Below are positions 32,909 through 41,280 of a stretch of DNA of 64,000 nt, piece after piece. The notes below the pieces were generated by a model. The model ran no database searches, was not told the DNA's origin, and saw nothing but the letters and a program-made list of their open reading frames with translations. The first letter of the stretch is position 1. Every line of letters begins with the position of its first letter. The position numbers were made by a program, and so were the translations under genes. Origin of the DNA: Ornithinicoccus hortensis (GTDB taxonomy: Bacteria > Actinomycetota > Actinomycetes > Actinomycetales > Dermatophilaceae); the NCBI RefSeq assembly GCF_006716185.1, contig NZ_VFOP01000001.1:1302001-1366000 (forward strand), in the 5' to 3' direction.

Positions 32909-33304
32909 ATGACCGATCACGATCGGTGGCCGCAGCAGGGCCACCGACACACCGCCCAGCACACCCGCGAGGAAAGGATCAGCGTGTCTAGCCACGCAGG
33001 CGTCGTCGACGCCGCCCCCAGTTGGGACACCGCAGCGCACACCAGGGCGACGAACCTCTCGGAGGAGATGGACCTGCCGTGCCGGCAGAACCCGGCCGAC
33101 CTGTGGTTCGCCGAGCTCCCCGAGGACGTCGAGATGGCCAAGGCGCTGTGTGGCGACTGCCCGCTGCGCGCGCAGTGTCTCGAGGGCGCCCTGGAGCGGG
33201 CAGAGCCGTGGGGCGTCTGGGGAGGCCAACTCGTGCTCCAGGGCACGGTCGTCCCCCGCAAGCGGCCCCGGGGCCGTCCCCGCAAGAACCCTGTCGCGGC
33301 CTAA
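32909..33304 (+). CDS. whiB7: Transcriptional regulator WhiB7
   Basis: This 131-residue WhiB protein has four Fe-S cysteines (C58, C81, C84, C90), the signature EPWGVWGG (99-106) and a C-terminal AT-hook RGRPRK (121-126). It ends in NPVAA, like Streptomyces WblC. WhiB7 binds the SigA C-terminal region and activates intrinsic antibiotic-resistance genes. ATG 32909 has GGAGAGG 7 nt upstream. GTG 32984, with AGGAAAGGA upstream, would give a 106-residue form and cannot be excluded. In mycobacteria whiB7 also follows uvrD2. Confidence 0.93.
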   Translation: MTDHDRWPQQGHRHTAQHTREERISVSSHAGVVDAAPSWDTAAHTRATNLSEEMDLPCRQNPADLWFAELPEDVEMAKALCGDCPLRAQCLEGALERAEPWGVWGGQLVLQGTVVPRKRPRGRPRKNPVAA

Positions 33305-33356
33305 CCGCCCCGACAGTGACATCAACCGTCGTGACCACTCTTGGAAGGAGAGCGTC

Positions 33357-33506
33357 ATGTTCCACGCCATGGATCAGGAACTCGCGCGCGCTCGGCACGT
33401 GGAGCGGATGCAGTTGCTGCAACCCGAGTACAGCAACCGTTCCGGCCGCATGCAGCACGTCCGCGTGGCATCCACGCGCGGCCGCCGCACCCGCCGCACC
33501 CGGTGA
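33357..33506 (+). CDS. Small basic hypothetical protein downstream of whiB7 (49 aa)
   Basis: It starts with ATG behind a strong GGAAGGAG site and encodes MFHAMDQELARARHVERMQL, then a basic tail with ASTRGRRTRRTR. It lies 52 nt after whiB7 on the same strand, and a very strong hairpin follows, so it is probably part of the whiB7 transcript. I recognise no family. The Arg content suggests binding to nucleic acid or ribosome, but that is inference only. Confidence 0.55.
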   Translation: MFHAMDQELARARHVERMQLLQPEYSNRSGRMQHVRVASTRGRRTRRTR

Positions 33507-33573
33507 ACCGTCCGATGACGGCCACCGGGGCGGACGGGATCCCGGACCGCCAACTGCCGATCAGCACGCCGAC

Positions 33574-33611
33574 CACCTGAGGCGGAGCCACTCCTGGCTC
33601 CGCCTCAGGTG
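33574..33611. terminator. Very strong intrinsic terminator
   Basis: A 17-bp perfect stem (33574-33590 with 33595-33611) closes a CTCC loop, followed by TGTTCC. It separates the whiB7 unit from the convergent AarF gene and can act in both directions. Confidence 0.85.
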
Positions 33612-33624
33612 TGTTCCGGGCCGG

Positions 33625-34962
33625 TCAGCGGGCCAGCGGGGGCAGGTCGATCCCCGGCAGGTACCGGTCGACCACGGCACGGGTGGCCACGTCCACACCC
33701 ATCTGGGCGAGCACGGCTGTGCCACCCAGCCAGACCCGGTGGATCAGCAGGTACTGCGGGGGGAGGTTGAGCCGCAGCGAGACCTGGAAGGCGGTGCCCC
33801 GGGGGTCGTTGATCTCGGAGGTGACCGACCGCAGCCAGTCCCGGGTGAAGGAGAAGCGGTCCACCCGGCAGGGCGCGACGAAAGGCTCCAGGAAGGCCAG
33901 GAGCTCCACGGGGTCGATGTCGACCGCGTCCCTGATGAACCCCTCGTCGCGCAGCCCGTCCACCAGGGTGTCCGCCTCCTCGCGCAGCGCGACGGCCAAC
34001 AGCCGGCCCATCGGCACCGGCAGCCCCTCGGGCAGCCGGTCGACCGCGCCGAAGTCGACCACGCCGAGCCGGCCGTCCGGGGTGAGCCGGAAGTTGCCGG
34101 GGTGCGGGTCGGCGTGCAACAGCCCCACCCGGCTGGGGGCACCCAGCAGGAAGGAGATGTAGCGCTCGGCGACCCGGTCGAGCCCGGCCCGGTCCTGCTC
34201 GCGGATCAACTGGTTCAGCGGCACCCCGTCGAGCCACTCACTGACCACGACCCGTGGACCCGAGGCCAGGACCCGGGGGACCACGACGTCCGGGTCGTCG
34301 GCATACGCCTCGGCGAAGGCGTCCTGTGACCACGCCTCCCGGCGGTAGTCCAGCTCCTCGACCATCCGTTCCTGGAGTTCGGTGATCACCGGCGACAGGT
34401 CCATCCCGGGCAGCAACGGCCCGATCATCCGGCTGATCCGACCGAGCTGGCGCAGGTCCGACTCCAGGGCGACGCCGGCGCCCGGATACTGCACCTTCAC
34501 CGCGACCGTTGTCCCGTCCTCCCACACGGCCCGGTGCACCTGGCCGATCGAGGCGGCGGCGGCCGCGTCCTCGTCGAACTCGCGGAACCGTTCGCGCCAG
34601 TGTTCCCCCAGGGACTCGGCGAGCACGTCCCCCAACTGGCTGTGTCGCATCGGCGGCGCCTGGTCCTGCAACCGGGTCAGCGCCTCGCGGTAGGGCCCGG
34701 CCATCTCGTCCGGCACGGCCGCCTCGAAGACCGACAGCGCCTGACCGACCTTCATCGCCCCGCCCTTGAGCTCACCCAGTGCCGCGAACACCTCCTCGGC
34801 CGTCCGCTGGCGCAGCTCGGCGGTGACCGACTCGCCGCTGGCCCCGCCCATCCGTCGACCCAGCCCCACGGCGGCCCGCCCGGCGACGCCGAGCGGCAGC
34901 CGGGCCAGGCGCAACGCCCGACCGGCCCCGGAGAGGGGTAACGGCGGCGGATCCTCGGCCAC
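33625..34962 (-). CDS. AarF/ABC1/UbiB-type atypical kinase
   Basis: This is a 445-residue protein of the ABC1 (UbiB/COQ8) family. The family's signature KxGQ reads LKGGAMKVGQALSVF (near residue 80), the Ala-rich loop is AAAAASIGQVHRA, the lysine strand is TVAVKVQYPG, and the catalytic and metal motifs are LLHADPHPGNF and VVDFGAVDRL. COQ8-like proteins act in lipid or quinone metabolism with ATPase-type activity. The homologue Rv3197 lies next to whiB7 in mycobacteria. GTG 34962 has GGGAGGAG upstream. The C-terminus lacks an obvious membrane helix. Confidence 0.88.
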   Translation of the reverse strand: MAEDPPPLPLSGAGRALRLARLPLGVAGRAAVGLGRRMGGASGESVTAELRQRTAEEVFAALGELKGGAMKVGQALSVFEAAVPDEMAGPYREALTRLQDQAPPMRHSQLGDVLAESLGEHWRERFREFDEDAAAAASIGQVHRAVWEDGTTVAVKVQYPGAGVALESDLRQLGRISRMIGPLLPGMDLSPVITELQERMVEELDYRREAWSQDAFAEAYADDPDVVVPRVLASGPRVVVSEWLDGVPLNQLIREQDRAGLDRVAERYISFLLGAPSRVGLLHADPHPGNFRLTPDGRLGVVDFGAVDRLPEGLPVPMGRLLAVALREEADTLVDGLRDEGFIRDAVDIDPVELLAFLEPFVAPCRVDRFSFTRDWLRSVTSEINDPRGTAFQVSLRLNLPPQYLLIHRVWLGGTAVLAQMGVDVATRAVVDRYLPGIDLPPLAR

Positions 34963-35003
34963 GGTGATCTCCTCCCTGCGGTCGGCGCCCAGCACCTGCC
35001 AGC

Positions 35004-35840
35004 CTAGGCGCTCGTCGCGGCCTGACACGGGCACCCGGGGTGGGCAGGCCACTGCCGGGCGGTCACCTCACCCCGGGGCAGCCGGACCTCCCACGCGACG
35101 CCCGGAGGCACCGGGCGCTCCGACAGGTGGTCGCGCACCACCATCGCGCAGACCGCGGCGGCCGCGCTCGCCAGGGCGGGGTCGACGGTGACCGGACCCG
35201 CCAGGTCGGTCGCGGCCGGTGCCACCTGCGCCAGCACCCGTGGCCAGGCGCCGTCCCGGTCCCGCCGGTGCAGGTCCAGGCAGTGCAGGCAGGGGCCATG
35301 ACGGGGCAGCACCAACGGCCCGACCACGACCCGTCCACCCTGCGCCACGGCGGGTAGGTGGCCCAGCCCGCGGGCCCACCAGACCGGTGCCTCCTGCGGT
35401 GCGACGGCGCCACCGGCGACCAGGACCACCAGGTCGACGGTGCTGCCCTCGGTCCATGCCTCGCCGACCCGTCCCACCCCGCACCGCCGGAGCTCCTCCC
35501 GGACCCGGTCCGGGAACTGTCCCTGCCCCAGGACGCAGACGTAGCGTCCCTGCAGGGCACCGAGCGTCGACCGGTCCGGCTCACCCCGGGCGAGGAGCCC
35601 CTGCCGACCGAGGAGGGCCAGGAGCTCCTCCGCCCGCTCCGGCGTCACCCCGTGCCGCCGGGCGATGGTGGCCAGCTGACCGGTCGACCGGACGTCCCGG
35701 AGTGCCAGCAGCAGGTCGGTCTCGTCCTCGGTCAGACCGGTCACCACGCACCCGGGTCCCGGCCACAGCCCGAACTGCACGGTCCCGGGAGCCCGCCGGG
35801 CCGGTCGGGCGTCGGGTCGCAGGCGCAGGGGGGTGGACAC
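35004..35840 (-). CDS. E1-like/TOMM cyclodehydratase-related protein
   Basis: This is a 278-residue protein. An N-terminal winged-helix-like part (35-85, with TEDETDLLLALRDVRSTGQLATIARRHGVTPERAEELLALL) resembles a peptide-clamp domain. A Rossmann-like part starts at YVCVLGQGQFPDRV. The C-terminal half has GPLVLPRHGPCLHCLDLHRRDRDGAWP and HPGCPC, giving four cysteines (184, 187, 270, 272) that fit the zinc site of cyclodehydratase E1-like proteins. No YcaO partner or precursor peptide is nearby. It occupies the place of Rv3196. The GTG start has CACGCT 6 nt upstream. Confidence 0.65.
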   Translation of the reverse strand: MSTPLRLRPDARPARRAPGTVQFGLWPGPGCVVTGLTEDETDLLLALRDVRSTGQLATIARRHGVTPERAEELLALLGRQGLLARGEPDRSTLGALQGRYVCVLGQGQFPDRVREELRRCGVGRVGEAWTEGSTVDLVVLVAGGAVAPQEAPVWWARGLGHLPAVAQGGRVVVGPLVLPRHGPCLHCLDLHRRDRDGAWPRVLAQVAPAATDLAGPVTVDPALASAAAAVCAMVVRDHLSERPVPPGVAWEVRLPRGEVTARQWPAHPGCPCQAATSA

Positions 35841-35911
35841 CCAGGCAGCGTGGCACGCCCCGGACCGCTCCGGCCGACGCATCCACAGGACCCGGTCCCC
35901 CCGGTCACAAA

Positions 35912-35956
35912 CGACGCGGGGCGGGACCGACGTCGTGTCGGTCCCGCCCCGCGTCG
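35912..35956 (-). terminator. Very strong terminator after the DUF5679 gene
   Basis: A 20-bp perfect stem (35912-35931 with 35937-35956) closes a 5-nt loop. On the minus strand it is followed by TTTG. Confidence 0.85.
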
Positions 35957-35969
35957 GGTGGTCTGTGGG

Positions 35970-36143
35970 TCAGGCGCTGGCGGCCTTGCCCAGGATGCGG
36001 TTCAGGTTCGTGCCGCAGACCGGGCACTTGCCCTTGGCCATACGCCGGCCGTTGGTCTCCACGACGTTGCCCTCGGCCTCGCGCTTTTCCTTGCACTTGA
36101 CGCAGTAGAACTCGCCCTTGTAGGTCTCGCCGGTCTCGGCCAT
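35970..36143 (-). CDS. DUF5679 zinc-ribbon protein
   Basis: This 57-residue protein has two zinc knuckles, FYCVKCKEKREAEG and GKCPVCGTNLNRILGK, matching DUF5679 over its length. It is probably a small nucleic-acid- or protein-binding zinc ribbon, and its function is unknown. AAGGAGAG precedes the ATG by 5-6 nt. Longer in-frame starts upstream lack the ribosome binding site and were not used. A strong terminator follows. Confidence 0.85.
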   Translation of the reverse strand: MAETGETYKGEFYCVKCKEKREAEGNVVETNGRRMAKGKCPVCGTNLNRILGKAASA

Positions 36144-36312
36144 GTCACTCTCCTTCATCGCTCGGACAACTGTCCGATCTCGGGGGCCGTGTGGCCCTGT
36201 CTGCACCTCACAGTAACCGGAGCGTGCGTGCGGGCCGTGGTCCTGTGCCGAACGGGGTCCGGCGTGTCGCTGCGTGCGGGAGCCGTGCGGCAGCTCTGTC
36301 GGTGCCGCCGTC

Positions 36313-36318
36313 TACGGT
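36313..36318 (+). promoter_or_regulatory. -10 hexamer of leaderless M48-type peptidase gene
   Basis: TACGGT is followed by 6 nt and then ATG 36325. Confidence 0.5.
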
Positions 36319-36324
36319 GCTGTC

Positions 36325-36888
36325 ATGGTCACGAGGGACTCGGTGGACGCTCCGCCGGAGCGGGTGGAGATCAGGCGCAGCGCGCGCCGCAAGCGCACCG
36401 TCTCCGCGCGGGTCGAGGGGGACCAGATCGTGGTGCTGATGCCCGCGGGCCTGAGCCGCGAGCAGGAGGAGAAGCACGTCGCGGCCCTGGTGGAGAAGCT
36501 GCGCAAGGGACACCAGCGCCGTCGGCTGACGGGGCAGGACCTCACCGCCCGGGCGGCCCGACTCTCCCGCGAGTACCTCGGCGGCCGGGCGGTGCCCACC
36601 GAGGTCAAGTGGGTGACCAACCAGGGGAGCCGGTGGGGGTCGTGCAGCCCCGACAGCGGCCGCATCCGGATCTCCAGCCTGCTGGACGGCATGCCCGGGT
36701 GGGTGGTCGACGCGGTGCTGGTGCACGAGCTGGCCCACCTGCTCGAGGCCAACCACGGCCCGCGCTTCCAGGCGTTGGTCCGCGGCTTCCCCCGGTATGC
36801 CGAGGCGTCGGCCTTCCTGGACGGTGTCAGCTGGGCGCGGGGCAACCCGGGTGGCGCCTTCGAGGGGGACGACGTGGGGGCCGGTTAG
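36325..36888 (+). CDS. YgjP/WSS1-like metallopeptidase (M48-type, DUF45)
   Basis: The 187-residue protein has the DUF45 layout: a strand-rich start (VEIRRSARRKRTVSARVEGDQIVVLMP), then KWVTNQGSRWGSCSPDSGRIRIS, the zinc motif HELAHLLEANHGPRF (near 133) and a short C-terminal helix. These are SprT-like zincins, and some members process protein-DNA crosslinks. The substrate here is unknown. It overlaps the convergent zincin-like gene by 4 nt. Confidence 0.85.
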   Translation: MVTRDSVDAPPERVEIRRSARRKRTVSARVEGDQIVVLMPAGLSREQEEKHVAALVEKLRKGHQRRRLTGQDLTARAARLSREYLGGRAVPTEVKWVTNQGSRWGSCSPDSGRIRISSLLDGMPGWVVDAVLVHELAHLLEANHGPRFQALVRGFPRYAEASAFLDGVSWARGNPGGAFEGDDVGAG

Positions 36889-38387
36889 GCCGGACCCGCG
36901 GAATCGGACGGACCGTCTCCGCGGTCTGCGTCTGGCCCCTCCTCGCCCTCGCCGGTAGCGCCCCGCAGCAGCCGGTCGAGCTCAGCGTCCATGGCGTCGC
37001 CCTGGGCGGCCGCCCCCGAACCGTGCCGCTCGACATACCCGAGCGGGTCGTCCAGGTCGGCGCCGGTGGGCGCGACGTCGGGGTGGGCCCAGGCCCTGTC
37101 CCGCTCCGCCTGGCCGTGCGCGGACTCCAGGGCCGCCCACAGGTTGGCCGCGTCGCGCAGGCGGCGCGGGCGCAACTCCAGACCGACCAGGGAGGCGAAT
37201 ACCTTCTCCGCCGGCCCGCCCGTGGCGCGCCGGCGCCGGACGGCCTCGGCCAGGGCGGAGGCGTGCGGCAGGTGCGCCGAGACGGCCTTCTCGCAGACCA
37301 GGTCCACCCAACCCTCCACCAGGGCCAGGTAGGTCTCCAGGCGACCCAGCGCGGCCTCCTGGGCCGGACTCGGCTCCGGCGTGAACAGCTGGTCCGCCAG
37401 CGCCTCCTGCATCGCCTGCGGATCCTGGGGGTTGACCGAACGCAGCGTCTCCTCGATCCCCTCGGTGTTGATCGAGATGTCCCGGGCGTAGTCCTCGACC
37501 GCGGTGAGCAACTGCGGGCCGAGCCACGGCACCCCGGCGAACAACCGGACCCGGGCCGCCTCGCGGACGGCGAGGTAGAGGTGCACCTCGCCGGCATCTA
37601 CGGACAGCCCCTCGGCGAACGCGGAGACGTTGGCGGGCAGGATCGCGACCACCTCGCCGGACAGCAGCGGCAGCCCGACCTCGGTGCCGCTCACCGTCTC
37701 ACCCGCCAGCGCACCCACCGCCTGGCCCACCTGGGCGCCGAACATGGCGCTGCTCATCTTGCGCATCATCGGCTGCATCTGGCCGAGCATCGCCGCCGGG
37801 TTCATCCCCGGCGGCAGGCCCGGGATCTCGGGAAGGCTCCCGTCGGCGCCCTCCTCGCCCAGCATCTTCAACTGGTCCTGCATCGTGCTGGTGATGGCCG
37901 CGCCGACCCCCGCGGCCACAGGCTCGGTGACCCGGCGCCAGACCGGCATGGTCTCCTCGACCCACTCGGCGCGGCTGAGCGCCCGGGCCCCACCGTCCGG
38001 CGGGTTGAACTCGGTCACCTGGTCGAGCCACAGGTTCGCCACCTGGACGACCTGCTCGACGTCGCGGGTGGTGGCCGGCCCCACGGACCGGTCGCCCGCC
38101 TCCGCGACCAGCCGGCGCGCGGTGTCGGTGGCCAGCGTCTGGTTCATCGCCCCGCCGTCGTCCGCGGCCATCATGGCCTGCACCTGCGACTGGATCATCT
38201 GCATCATCCCGGGGTCCGCCGAGTCCAGACCGAGGGAGCTCAGCGCTTCCCGCAGTTCGGGGGGCAGCTGGCCGCCGAACAGGGCGGCGAACGGGTCGTC
38301 CCCGGAGCCTGCGCCGCCCGAGGGTTCCACGGGCCCTTCCCCCTCGGGGCGCTGCTCGTCGTCGGAGGAGGGGTGTTGGTCGGCCAC
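36885..38387 (-). CDS. Zincin-like protein (TIGR03624/DUF2342 type) with degenerate active site
   Basis: This is a 500-residue protein. A disordered, acidic N-terminus (1-35) precedes DDPFAALFGGQLPPEL, and the body is helical. Where DUF2342 metallopeptidases have HEXXH the sequence reads REAAR (275-279, in YLAVREAARVRLFAGVPWL), so both zinc histidines are missing. A downstream Glu-containing region (VEDYARDISINTEGIEETLRSVNP) is kept. It is probably a non-catalytic member, as its genomic position (Rv3195-like) is conserved. The function is unknown. GTG start with AAGGA upstream. Confidence 0.75.
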   Translation of the reverse strand: MADQHPSSDDEQRPEGEGPVEPSGGAGSGDDPFAALFGGQLPPELREALSSLGLDSADPGMMQMIQSQVQAMMAADDGGAMNQTLATDTARRLVAEAGDRSVGPATTRDVEQVVQVANLWLDQVTEFNPPDGGARALSRAEWVEETMPVWRRVTEPVAAGVGAAITSTMQDQLKMLGEEGADGSLPEIPGLPPGMNPAAMLGQMQPMMRKMSSAMFGAQVGQAVGALAGETVSGTEVGLPLLSGEVVAILPANVSAFAEGLSVDAGEVHLYLAVREAARVRLFAGVPWLGPQLLTAVEDYARDISINTEGIEETLRSVNPQDPQAMQEALADQLFTPEPSPAQEAALGRLETYLALVEGWVDLVCEKAVSAHLPHASALAEAVRRRRATGGPAEKVFASLVGLELRPRRLRDAANLWAALESAHGQAERDRAWAHPDVAPTGADLDDPLGYVERHGSGAAAQGDAMDAELDRLLRGATGEGEEGPDADRGDGPSDSAGPA

Positions 38388-38476
38388 GGTGGTTCCTTCC
38401 CGGCTGGTCCGCGAATGTCAGCAGGCTGGGGCCTGACAGGATGAGTCTTCACCATGACAACCACGAGGAGGTGCCC

Positions 38477-39583
38477 GTGAGTTCCCCAGGTGCACGGGTT
38501 CGCTCTCGGCGTAGCGCGGGGGCCCTGCGGGTCGGCGTGACCAAGGCGGGCTCCGGCCTGGCCGCCGTCCTCGCGGAGCAGGTCGCCGGGTCGGGGGACC
38601 ACGTCGTCGGCCTGGACCAGCAGGCGGGTGCCGCCGGGGTGGTGGAGTGGCGGCTGTGCGACATCGCCGCGCCCGAGGTGGTCGAGGCGCTGCGGGACGT
38701 GGACGCGGTCGTCCACGTCGCCCACGACGCCGACCTCGTGCGCTCCCTGGCCTCACCCTCGGCGGTCCGACGGGCCCGGCTGGTGCGGGAGATGCAGACC
38801 CTCAGCACCGCGGCGGCCGCCGCCGGGGTGGGGCACCTGGTCGTGGTGAGCTCCGTGCTGGTCTACGGCGCGCGGGCCGACAACCCGGCACCGGTCCCGG
38901 ACGACAGCCCGCTGCGCGCGGACGACGTCGAGGGCGTGGTGGCCGACCTGGTCGAGGTCGAGGCCATCGTGGAGACGGCGCGGACCGTCCACCCCGGTCT
39001 GGAGATCACCGTCGTCCGCCCGGCGGCGCTCGTCGGACCGTCGGTGGACACCATCATCACCCGCCACTTCGAGGCCCCGCGCCTGCTCGTGGTCCGGGAC
39101 CACGAGCCGACCTGGCAGTTCTGTCACGTGGAGGACCTGGGCCGGGCCCTGCTGACCGTCCTGCACGCGGACGTCCCGCCGGTGGTGACCGTCGGGTCGT
39201 GGGGGAGCCTGACCCAGGCGGAGGTGGAGGAGATCTCGGGGATGCGCAGGATCGAGTTGTCCTGGTCCGCCGCCTACGGCGCCGCCGACCGGCTGCACCG
39301 GATCGGGGTGCTGCCGTTGCCGGCCTCCGATCTCGCCTATGTCTCCCACCCGCTCGTGGTGGAGCCGCGGGCGCTCGCCGAGCGCGGCTGGGCCCCCGCA
39401 TACGACAACACCGCCGCCCTGGGCGTCCTGCTGGAGGGGGTGCGCGGGCACCACGCCGTGATGGCCCGGCGGGTGCAACGCAAGGACGCGGCGGCCCTGG
39501 GCGCCGCAGCCGGTGCCGCCAGCGCCGCGGTGGCCGCGGCGGCGACGGCGGCGCTGATGCGTCGCCGGAAGCGCCGGACCTGA
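38477..39583 (+). CDS. NAD-dependent epimerase/dehydratase (extended SDR) family protein
   Basis: This is a 368-residue extended SDR-like protein. The nucleotide-binding region is unusual (LRVGVTKAGSGLAAVLAEQVAG in place of GxxGxxG). VVHVAHDADLV, LVVVSSVLVYGARADNP and VVRPAALVGPSVDTII follow. The usual YxxxK reads VADLVEVEAIVE, so the catalytic pair looks absent. The C-terminus ends in an Ala-rich hydrophobic helix and MRRRKRRT, suggesting a membrane anchor. The substrate is unknown. GTG 38477 follows GAGGAGG, and the gene is divergent from the zincin-like gene. Confidence 0.7.
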   Translation: MSSPGARVRSRRSAGALRVGVTKAGSGLAAVLAEQVAGSGDHVVGLDQQAGAAGVVEWRLCDIAAPEVVEALRDVDAVVHVAHDADLVRSLASPSAVRRARLVREMQTLSTAAAAAGVGHLVVVSSVLVYGARADNPAPVPDDSPLRADDVEGVVADLVEVEAIVETARTVHPGLEITVVRPAALVGPSVDTIITRHFEAPRLLVVRDHEPTWQFCHVEDLGRALLTVLHADVPPVVTVGSWGSLTQAEVEEISGMRRIELSWSAAYGAADRLHRIGVLPLPASDLAYVSHPLVVEPRALAERGWAPAYDNTAALGVLLEGVRGHHAVMARRVQRKDAAALGAAAGAASAAVAAAATAALMRRRKRRT

Positions 39584-39640
39584 CCACCCGGTCCCGGTGC
39601 CCTTCAGGTTTTCGCCAGGCTGATGGGAGATGATGGCGCG

Positions 39641-40099
39641 GTGAGCGACTCGACCTCCCCACCCACCGGCCCCGGCGCCACCACCGTGCGGCACGCACGG
39701 ATCAGTGCGGAGCCGCTGTCCGTCGACGCCGTGCTGGCCGAGGTCGGGCACGCGCGCGCCGGGGCGGTGGTCCTGTTCATCGGGACGGTGCGCAACCACG
39801 ACGGTGGCAAGGACGGGGTCGTCACCCTGGACTACTCCGCCCACCCCGAGGCCGGCACCGTGCTGCAGGAACTCGTGGACTCCGCGGCGGCGCGCGACGG
39901 CGTCCGTGCCGTCGCTGCGACACACCGCATCGGCAGCCTCGCCGTCGGTGACCTCGCCGTCATCTGCGCCGTGTCGGCGGACCACCGGCCGGCCGCGTTC
40001 GAGGTGTGTCGCGGGCTGATCGAGGAGTTGAAGCAGACCGTGCCGATCTGGAAACACCAGGCGTTCGTCGACGGCGACACCCAGTGGGTAGGCCTGTGA
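39641..40099 (+). CDS. moaE: Molybdopterin synthase catalytic subunit MoaE
   Basis: This is a 152-residue MoaE protein: GAVVLFIGTVRNHDGGKDGVVTLDYSAHP, THRIGSLAVGDLAVICAVSADHRPAAFEVCRGLIEELKQTVPIWKHQ, with the catalytic Lys residues in the KQTVPIWKHQ segment. It transfers sulfur from MoaD to precursor Z to make molybdopterin. MoaD is not nearby. GTG 39641 resembles the leaderless pattern (AGATGATGG before it), but ATG 39623 is an in-frame alternative. The stop overlaps the next GTG (GTGA). Confidence 0.9.
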   Translation: MSDSTSPPTGPGATTVRHARISAEPLSVDAVLAEVGHARAGAVVLFIGTVRNHDGGKDGVVTLDYSAHPEAGTVLQELVDSAAARDGVRAVAATHRIGSLAVGDLAVICAVSADHRPAAFEVCRGLIEELKQTVPIWKHQAFVDGDTQWVGL

Positions 40100-41265
40100 G
40101 CGCCGGGCACGACCACACCGGCCAGGGCGGGGCGGACGGCTACTACCGGGGGTATGCCACGGCCGACACCTCCGGGCCCACCGGTGCCGGGGGCACCCGG
40201 GTCACGGTCGGGATGGCGATCGGGCTGGTGCTGTGCGTGCTGCTGGTGGCGGGGGTGGCGATCATGAACATGGTCGATGTCGCCAAGGTGCTGTACCGCC
40301 CCGGCCCGATCTACAACACCCTCGGGGAGACCAACGGGCACCCCACGGTGGTGGTGGAGGACGCCGAGACCTACCCGACCGGGGGAGAGCTCAACTTCAC
40401 CACGGTGACCCTCTACGGCGGCCCGCGCTACCCGGTGAGCGCCTGGGACTGGTTGCTGGCGGAGTTCGACCCGAACACCGACATCGTGGACGAGGACCTG
40501 GTCTACCCGCCCGACATGACCGCCCAGCAGGTGCAGGAGCAGAACACCGAGCTGATGATGGAGTCGCAGGACGCCGCGGCGGTGGTGGGGGTGCGCGCAG
40601 CCGGGGTCGAGGTGCCCGAGCAGGTCAAGGTCGCCCAGATCATCGTGGACGCCCCGGCCGCCGACACCCTCGAGGTCAACGACGAGATCCGCTCCGTCGG
40701 GGGCACCGAGATCCACAACCCGGCGCAGGTCCGCGACGTCCTGCAGGGCTTCGAGCCCGGTGACGAGGTGGAGTTCGTGCTGGTCCGAGACGGCGAGGAG
40801 ATCACCCTCCAGGTCCCGACCGGGGAGGACGACGTCGAGGCCGAGGACGGCAGCACGGAGACGCGGACCGTGATCGGGGTCTACCTCGCCTCCGACTTCG
40901 ACCTGCCGTTCGACGTCACCATCGACGCCGGCAGCGTCGGTGGCCCGTCGGCGGGCCTGATGTTCTCCCTGGCGGTGTACGACAAGCTCACGGAGGGGGA
41001 GCTCACCGGGGGCCACGTCTTCGCCGGGACGGGCACCATCGACTCCTCCGGCACCGTGGGGCCGATCAGCGGGATCCGGCAGAAGATGATCAGTTCGGCG
41101 AACCACGGGGTGGAGTACTTCCTGGCCCCCGCCGGCAACTGCGACGACGTCCGGGGCAACGAGCCCGACGGGATGGAGGTCGTCAAGATCGAGACCTTCG
41201 ACCAGGCCCGGGACGTCGTCGAGGCGATCGGCCAGGGCGAGGACGTCGACCTGCCCCGCTGCTAG
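40096..41265 (+). CDS. PDZ-domain Lon-type (S16) membrane protease
   Basis: This is a 389-residue protein with one membrane helix (about 37-58), a PDZ domain (about 175-240, with LEVNDEIRSVGGTEIHNPAQV) and a Lon proteolytic domain. The Ser-Lys dyad is S285 (in GGPSAGLMFSLAVYDK) and K330 (in GPISGIRQKMISSANHG). These YlbL-like proteases act outside the membrane, and some control division after DNA damage. The homologue Rv3194c is likewise next to the UPF0182 gene. GTG 40096 overlaps the moaE stop by 4 nt. Confidence 0.9.
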   Translation: MSAGHDHTGQGGADGYYRGYATADTSGPTGAGGTRVTVGMAIGLVLCVLLVAGVAIMNMVDVAKVLYRPGPIYNTLGETNGHPTVVVEDAETYPTGGELNFTTVTLYGGPRYPVSAWDWLLAEFDPNTDIVDEDLVYPPDMTAQQVQEQNTELMMESQDAAAVVGVRAAGVEVPEQVKVAQIIVDAPAADTLEVNDEIRSVGGTEIHNPAQVRDVLQGFEPGDEVEFVLVRDGEEITLQVPTGEDDVEAEDGSTETRTVIGVYLASDFDLPFDVTIDAGSVGGPSAGLMFSLAVYDKLTEGELTGGHVFAGTGTIDSSGTVGPISGIRQKMISSANHGVEYFLAPAGNCDDVRGNEPDGMEVVKIETFDQARDVVEAIGQGEDVDLPRC

Positions 41266-41280
41266 TCCCGCGGGGCCCGG

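Noticed and set aside
35358-38444. A 1028-codon open frame on the plus strand
   Set aside because: It runs antisense through four or five recognisable minus-strand genes and is Gly/Arg/Pro-rich with no known motif. It is a shadow frame of GC-rich DNA.
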